Positions 60,001-64,000 of a stretch of 64,000 nucleotides of DNA are shown here, piece after piece. The notes below the pieces were generated by a model. It had not been told where the DNA came from. It saw only the letters and a list, made by a program, of their open reading frames with translations, and made no database searches. Source of the DNA: Flavobacterium ustbae (GTDB lineage: Bacteria; Bacteroidota; Bacteroidia; Flavobacteriales; Flavobacteriaceae). Location of the stretch: contig NZ_RPOC01000002.1 in assembly GCF_003946915.1 (NCBI RefSeq), positions 346,915 through 410,914 of the forward strand. The letters run 5' to 3'. The translations under genes were made by a program, and so were the position numbers. The first letter of the stretch is position 1; the number at the start of each line of letters is the position of its first letter.

Positions 60001-63000
60001 AGCTTTCCAGCTGGAGCTGCATATGATGCAATAGAAATCCGACTTGGAGGTTTGATATCGGCATTAACTAGTTTAGATATTTATGGAGCATCCTATAGAA
60101 TACAAGATGCCATAATTACAGGAAATGCTTCACCTATTTGTGCTGGGCAATCAGCAACATTACAAGCTTCTTCGACAGCTGGAGTAGATATTTATGAATG
60201 GTATGACGTTCCAGCGGGAGGTGTGAGTTTAAGCTCAGCGGATCTTACAACTGGTCCTTTATCGACAACTACAACTTATTATCTTGAAGCCACAAGATTA
60301 GGTTGTGTAAACAGTGTACGTCAACCAGTTGCGGTTCAAGTAAATCCATACGCTGTTGCGGCAAATATTACTTTAGCCAGCCCTCAGACAGCAGCTTGCG
60401 ATGGGTCAGTTACTTTGTCTCCAACTTCGACTTTAATTGGAGCTCAATTTAGATATTATACTAATCAGAGTAAAACACAAGAAATTATTACAGGATCAAC
60501 AGTAACAAGTCAGCCTGGAGTCACTTTTGCTAAAGATAATACAACAGGAGAGCTGACAATAAGTGGACTTACTGCGGGCGGTTCTCCATTTAATTATTTT
60601 GTTGCAGTTGGAAATAGTACAACGTGCGATAATGAAATTAATACTTTACTTCCTGTAGTAGTTACTTTTCCTTCCACTACACCTTTAACAGTTATAACAA
60701 CTCCATTAGAAGCATGTGGGAGCGCTAATCTAATTAATGCAATCACAAATTTTGATTCAACTGGAGATACAACTTATACATTTTATGATTCTTCAAATAA
60801 TGTGATAACTGCCGATGCTGCAGCAAATATCACAGTAAGCGGAGTTTATTCTATAGAAGCGCAAAATACAACAAGCACCTGTCCGTCAGCTAGAGCATCT
60901 GTAACCGTGACAATTAATGCATTGCCAACCTTAGCGGTAACCAATCCTCAAGAATCTGTAAATATTGGAACTAATGTTGTATTAGATGCTACTTCTACAG
61001 GAACTATTACATGGTTTAATTCTCAAGGTGTTGCAATTGCAGGTCCTCCATTTACTACAGGTCCATTGAATACTCCAGGAGTTTATACCTATACGGCAGT
61101 TGCAACTTCTGGAACTTGTACTACAACAGCAACTAAGATAATCAATGTGATAGATCTTACAAGCTGTCAAAACTTAACAGAACGAGTTTATGCAACAGCT
61201 CAAACGGAAGGTTCTATAATTACTGGAGGTGTTTCAAACGACGCAAATGCAGTTGATGGAAATCCTCAGACATTCTCAACAATTAATACAGGTATCGGAC
61301 TTTTAGGTGTTGGTACAACATGGCAGAATTTAACTTGGCCAACTACAATCTCTAAAGGTACTCCGGTAACCGTTAAATTAGGTTCTGAATATAGCTTGTT
61401 GGCTGTTGGTCAGAATTTATCAGTAATTGGAACAAGAAATGGAGCTCTTATTGGTTCAGCGCAACCAGTATCTGGATCATTATTAAATTTAATTTCAGGA
61501 GATAATTCTTATGAATTTACATTTGTCCCTTCAGATGCTTCTGGACCACAAGATTATGATGGTATTCGCGTTGTATCGTCTTCATTGGTAAGTGTAGCTC
61601 AAAATGTAAAAGTATTTGATGCTCATTATAATCAAGCAGTTACAACAGTAACTTGTACGCCAGGAGATATTCAAGATATTTTTTATGGCGCAACAGATTT
61701 AGGCTTACCTGTTGGGGCTGTAACTGCAGCAGTAGGGGTAAGCGATGCTTGGAATGTTGCAGATAATGATGTGACTACTTTTGCAACGATGTATAGCGGA
61801 GTAAGTGCTTTAGCATCAGCAGATTTAACAGTGCAGTTTAAAACACCTTCTGTTCTTAGTGATACTTTAAGAATTGTAGTTTCTAAACCTGCTACTCTTT
61901 TAACTGTTAATTTACTTACAGGATTTTCAGTTCAGCGTTATTTAGGAAATGTGGCAGTTGGTGCTCCAATTGAAAATACAAGCCAATTATTAAGTATAAA
62001 ATTATTGCCAGGAAATTCTTTGGCAATGGTATTGGTGTCTTCTCCAACAGAAATTTACGATAGAGTTAGAATTCGTTTAGGCGGTGTTGTTGGAGTTTTA
62101 GATTTCTTAAGAGTTCATACGGTAGAAAGAACTGCTAACACAACAGTTATTGGAGCAGATCCTCAGAATAAAATCACGGTCTGTCCAGGAACCGATATTA
62201 CGCTCCAAATTCCTGAAATTGCTTGTTCAACCTATATTTGGTATGATGCAGAAACAGGAGGAAATGCGGTTGCAACTGGACCTACTTTTGCAGTTCCAGA
62301 TAATTTAGCAGCAGGTATTTATAAATATTATGTTCAGCCAGTACGTTATGGCTGTCAAAATTATGCAAGAGGAGAAGTAACTGTAGAAGTGAAAGCTTCT
62401 GCACCAGTAAATGCTTTAACAGATATCACCTTAAATGGAGGAACTTCAACTTCAGTTTGTTCAGCTTCTGGATCTGTAACTTTAGCAACAGGTTTAACAG
62501 GAACACCTGTTTTGACAAATCCAATCTATTACTGGTATAGTTTTGACGGAACAACAAGTCAGTTAATTCCGGGTGAAACAACAAATCAATTAATTGTAAA
62601 CGGATTGGCTCCGGGAACTTATACTTATTTTGTTGGAGTGAGTTCAGATGAGCTTTGTGAAACTGCAGCAGCAGACAGAAAGCAAATTACATTCACTATT
62701 TTGCCTCCTTCAACAGTAAATGATATTTTAGTAGATGATGTTACGGTTTGCCCAGGTTTACCAGCATCATTAACTCCAACTGCGCCAACTTTAACAAGTC
62801 CAGTATTTACTTGGTACTTAAACGCTAATAAGACACAGCCAATTACAAACGGAGCTGTAATAGCAGGAATTACATATGCAATAGATGCAGCTGGTGTTTT
62901 AACCGCGACAGGTTTAACAAAAGCCGTAAGTCCTATAACGTATTATGTTGCTGTTTCTAGTACTAACACTTGCGAAAATTTAGCTGGAACATTACAAGAT

Positions 63001-64000
63001 GCAGTAATTATTGTTAGTGATCCAAATACGCCAACAACTACAGATACTACTCAAGATTTCTGTTTATCTGCTGCACCAACAGTTGCTAACATTCAAGTCA
63101 ATGAAAGCAATGTAGTTTGGTATGATGCCGCTACAGGCGGAAATATAATTGCTTCAAATACACCATTAGTAAGTAGAATTTATTATGGATCTGCGAGCGA
63201 TGCAGTAACAAGTTGTGGAAGCTCAGTAAGATTGGCAGTTACAGTTACAGTAAACGATCCTGGAACTCCAACTTTGGTAACAGCAGGAACACAAAACTTC
63301 TGTACGGCTGATGCTCCAACTTTTGCAAGCATTCAGACTACTCCGGCAGCAAATATAGTTTGGTACACAGCTTTAACTGGTGGAACAGCAATTCCATCTA
63401 CTACAGCTTTAACTAGCGGTACATATTATGCAGCGATCTCAGACACTGCAACAGGCTGCGAAAGCGCTACAAGATTAACAATTGAAGTAATTGTAAGTGA
63501 CCCGGGAACTCCGACATTAGTGACAGCAGGAACGCAAAACTTCTGTTTGGAAGATGCTCCAACATTTGCAAGCATTCAGACTACTCAAGCAGCAAATATT
63601 GTTTGGTATACGGCTTTAACAGGAGGAACAGCAATTCCATCTACAACGGCACTTACTACAGGCCAGTATTTTGCAGCAATCTCAGATACTGCAACAGGCT
63701 GCGAAAGCGCTACAAGATTAACAGTTGATGTGATTGTAAACGACCCTGGAACTCCAACTTTAGTAACAGCAGGAACGCAAAACTTCTGTACGGCTGATGC
63801 TCCAACTTTTGCAAGCATTCAGACTACTCCGGCAGCGAATATAGTTTGGTATACTGCTGCAACGGGCGGAACAGTTATTGCGCCAACAACAGTTTTAACA
63901 ACAGGCCAGTATTTTGCAGCAATTTCAGACACTGCAACAGGCTGCGAAAGCGCTACAAGATTAACAGTTGATGTGATTGTAAGTGATCCAGGAACTCCAA
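57076..64000 (+). CDS. giant modular Ig-like adhesin, probably type IX secreted (3' end outside the window)
   Basis: An uninterrupted frame of at least 2308 codons from the ATG at 57076 to the window end. A signal sequence (RLLGLLTLFLTCTNAFSQ) is followed by two alternating kinds of modules. One is an Ig-like domain of about 80 residues with the pattern C-x-G...WY...GG...T...YY...C.S...V.V, of the Ig_7/CHU_C-associated type. The other is a longer module of about 150 residues that occurs about five times (near 57190, 58423, 59641, 61159, 61651), with AVDGN..T at its start and R.RLGG near its end in most copies. From 63262 the Ig modules become near-identical. CHU_C-associated domains usually precede a type IX sorting domain, which would lie outside the window. 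Surface adhesion or gliding is the likely role. Confidence 0.88.
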   Translation, partial: MKKKFTFFNLNPQMRLLGLLTLFLTCTNAFSQTICRPVSQTNSTGGGLVCLGVGVTSPANAYDSAGLSTYATLTNGIAIAGCYAEETMTLNQTARAGDQVAIYFGTGNGLLDLTLLSNATVQAKNSGTNVGSSVALNSPLLNLNLLSGNTVAVAKFPITGDTNQIQIQVGGGLLSLLATVRIYDVRLEFAQPTVSGGLTQTVCAGVPTTLTATPAAGTSLAWYGSEFSTTALAVGNTYTTPALTANTTYYIGITRAAGCEGNVRVPVVLNVSNPVAPAYSNVGTTVCSTGPTQQTTLSLVNPVPGTTYTWYDNANTVVATGTTYSPTVALGTTAFSVEASIGSCVSLTRANINVVSTAVPANPTVLTQSVTIQSGQNATLNASSEAGTQLNWYEAATGGTAVATNTPTFTTPILTATKTYYVEAQTANGNCVSAVRVPVTVTVQPAALGGCLEASSQVTSQVGICLLCNATNPNNSVDGNPTTAARLTTPANVLGSVQQTLQFTNPGKAGDIVEVDLELPGGLADVQLLSVVSLATYNGATYNNDRVAINNPLITLQLLSGTRYRATVTAGANFDRVEVRLGGVLGLLTSLDIYQATYRYKVPDITGNTTICSGTATTLTAALAVGETVNWYSADTGGSPLASTAAFTTPALTAPTTYYIEVTRNGCVNSVRYPVEVLIDNPIAPTITAVPTNICSGQSTTLTIDAPVAGTDYNWYDAATGGNLVFTGTSYTTPILSASTSYFVEAVIGDCISSRTEIPVNVSPLPAVPTVASSTVIIPSGQMVTLQVSNPVSGIVYDWFDVETGGTPIAVNTASYTPSPSLTANKSFYISARNTLGCVSSSRAVINVVVTPPVPITSCLQPETQDVDGLNCIGCAVNFPENAVDGDFSTASQLRVLAGLPTGYVQQILTFGTSHVGLQGDIIDVELGIPGGIIDINALSYISLRTYNGGNPNNDQVNIGALVNVQLLSSDRFKVSFPAGAAYDAIEIRLGGLISALTSLDIYGASYRIQDAIITGNASPICAGQSATLQASSTAGVDIYEWYDVPAGGVSLSSADLTTGPLSTTTTYYLEATRLGCVNSVRQPVAVQVNPYAVAANITLASPQTAACDGSVTLSPTSTLIGAQFRYYTNQSKTQEIITGSTVTSQPGVTFAKDNTTGELTISGLTAGGSPFNYFVAVGNSTTCDNEINTLLPVVVTFPSTTPLTVITTPLEACGSANLINAITNFDSTGDTTYTFYDSSNNVITADAAANITVSGVYSIEAQNTTSTCPSARASVTVTINALPTLAVTNPQESVNIGTNVVLDATSTGTITWFNSQGVAIAGPPFTTGPLNTPGVYTYTAVATSGTCTTTATKIINVIDLTSCQNLTERVYATAQTEGSIITGGVSNDANAVDGNPQTFSTINTGIGLLGVGTTWQNLTWPTTISKGTPVTVKLGSEYSLLAVGQNLSVIGTRNGALIGSAQPVSGSLLNLISGDNSYEFTFVPSDASGPQDYDGIRVVSSSLVSVAQNVKVFDAHYNQAVTTVTCTPGDIQDIFYGATDLGLPVGAVTAAVGVSDAWNVADNDVTTFATMYSGVSALASADLTVQFKTPSVLSDTLRIVVSKPATLLTVNLLTGFSVQRYLGNVAVGAPIENTSQLLSIKLLPGNSLAMVLVSSPTEIYDRVRIRLGGVVGVLDFLRVHTVERTANTTVIGADPQNKITVCPGTDITLQIPEIACSTYIWYDAETGGNAVATGPTFAVPDNLAAGIYKYYVQPVRYGCQNYARGEVTVEVKASAPVNALTDITLNGGTSTSVCSASGSVTLATGLTGTPVLTNPIYYWYSFDGTTSQLIPGETTNQLIVNGLAPGTYTYFVGVSSDELCETAAADRKQITFTILPPSTVNDILVDDVTVCPGLPASLTPTAPTLTSPVFTWYLNANKTQPITNGAVIAGITYAIDAAGVLTATGLTKAVSPITYYVAVSSTNTCENLAGTLQDAVIIVSDPNTPTTTDTTQDFCLSAAPTVANIQVNESNVVWYDAATGGNIIASNTPLVSRIYYGSASDAVTSCGSSVRLAVTVTVNDPGTPTLVTAGTQNFCTADAPTFASIQTTPAANIVWYTALTGGTAIPSTTALTSGTYYAAISDTATGCESATRLTIEVIVSDPGTPTLVTAGTQNFCLEDAPTFASIQTTQAANIVWYTALTGGTAIPSTTALTTGQYFAAISDTATGCESATRLTVDVIVNDPGTPTLVTAGTQNFCTADAPTFASIQTTPAANIVWYTAATGGTVIAPTTVLTTGQYFAAISDTATGCESATRLTVDVIVSDPGTP
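63262..64000 (+). repeat. 243-bp in-frame tandem repeat in the adhesin gene
   Basis: GGAACTCC begins units at 63262, 63505, 63748 and 63991, exactly 243 bases (81 codons) apart. Units share long stretches, such as GTAACAGCAGGAACGCAAAA and GGCTGCGAAAGCGCTACAAG. The array continues past the window. Confidence 0.92.

Noticed and set aside
63262..64000. Regularly spaced repeats as a possible CRISPR array
   Set aside because: The period is 243 bases, units have no unique spacers and the repeat stays in one open frame with Ig-like domains.
1..64000. tRNA, rRNA, insertion sequence, prophage or defence system
   Set aside because: Both strands were read for transposase, integrase, Cas, restriction and phage proteins and for tRNA-like cloverleafs; none was recognised apart from the decayed toxin-antitoxin pair. 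Small RNAs could be missed by eye.

Overview
The window looks like the chromosome of a Flavobacterium species (Bacteroidota), close to the F. johnsoniae group. The evidence is AT-rich DNA, a SusC/SusD locus, lipoproteins with Bacteroidota-type lipoboxes, promoters of the TTG-N18/19-TAnnTTTG type, no Shine-Dalgarno-like starts, a subclass B1 metallo-beta-lactamase and a giant adhesin built of Ig-like modules. No rRNA, tRNA, CRISPR array, insertion sequence or prophage was seen. This attribution is inferred from gene content; no database search was run.

Layout. 0-3.3 kb (minus): membrane protein (cut by the window edge), CPA1 Na+/H+ antiporter and a rhomboid protease with a long N-terminal extension. 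3.3-10.7 kb (plus): dnaK behind an unusual promoter region, a CorA transporter, and pta-ackA with a DUF3995 gene. 10.7-25.6 kb (plus): a polysaccharide utilisation locus. It holds a membrane-tethered propeller/LuxR regulator, susC, susD, a GH144-type glucanase lipoprotein, a serine esterase, a GH3 beta-glucosidase, then after a terminator a glycerophosphodiesterase and a GH43-like protein with discoidin and FN3 domains. 25.7-27.6 kb: a secreted M28 peptidase and a small secreted protein. 27.6-39.3 kb (minus): COQ4-like protein, YiiX-like amidase, outer-membrane protein, kdsA, a lysoplasmalogenase beside an alkylglycerol-monooxygenase-like hydroxylase, clpS, prmA, tpiA, a TlpA-type thioredoxin, a BT_3928-type DoxX protein and DUF1599. 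39.5-50 kb: folP (plus), a lipoprotein, rlmH, a monooxygenase-fold protein, a secreted adenosine deaminase, GNAT-OsmC-pirin, a HEAT-repeat DNA alkylation repair protein, nadC, a YihY/BrkB protein, DUF2147 and the metallo-beta-lactamase. 50.5-56 kb: an antitoxin-like gene with a truncated PIN toxin, priA, an orphan LytTR regulator, rpsF-rpsR-rplI and a DUF6495-like gene. 57.1 kb to the end: an open frame of at least 2308 codons for a modular adhesin ending in near-identical 243-bp repeats.

How parts work together. The utilisation locus fits uptake and breakdown of a beta-glucan. GH144 (known endo-beta-1,2-glucanases), GH3, an esterase and a glycerophosphodiesterase together suggest a substituted bacterial beta-1,2-glucan (osmoregulated periplasmic glucan), whose usual substituents are phosphoglycerol and succinyl. 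This is inference. The hydroxylase/lysoplasmalogenase pair suggests ether-lipid turnover.

The spacers are the other notable layer. Many between 35 and 48 kb hold inverted or tandem repeats made of short words, including one element nested inside another. Two similar structured elements, at 3.36 and 31.1 kb, look like a repeated RNA.
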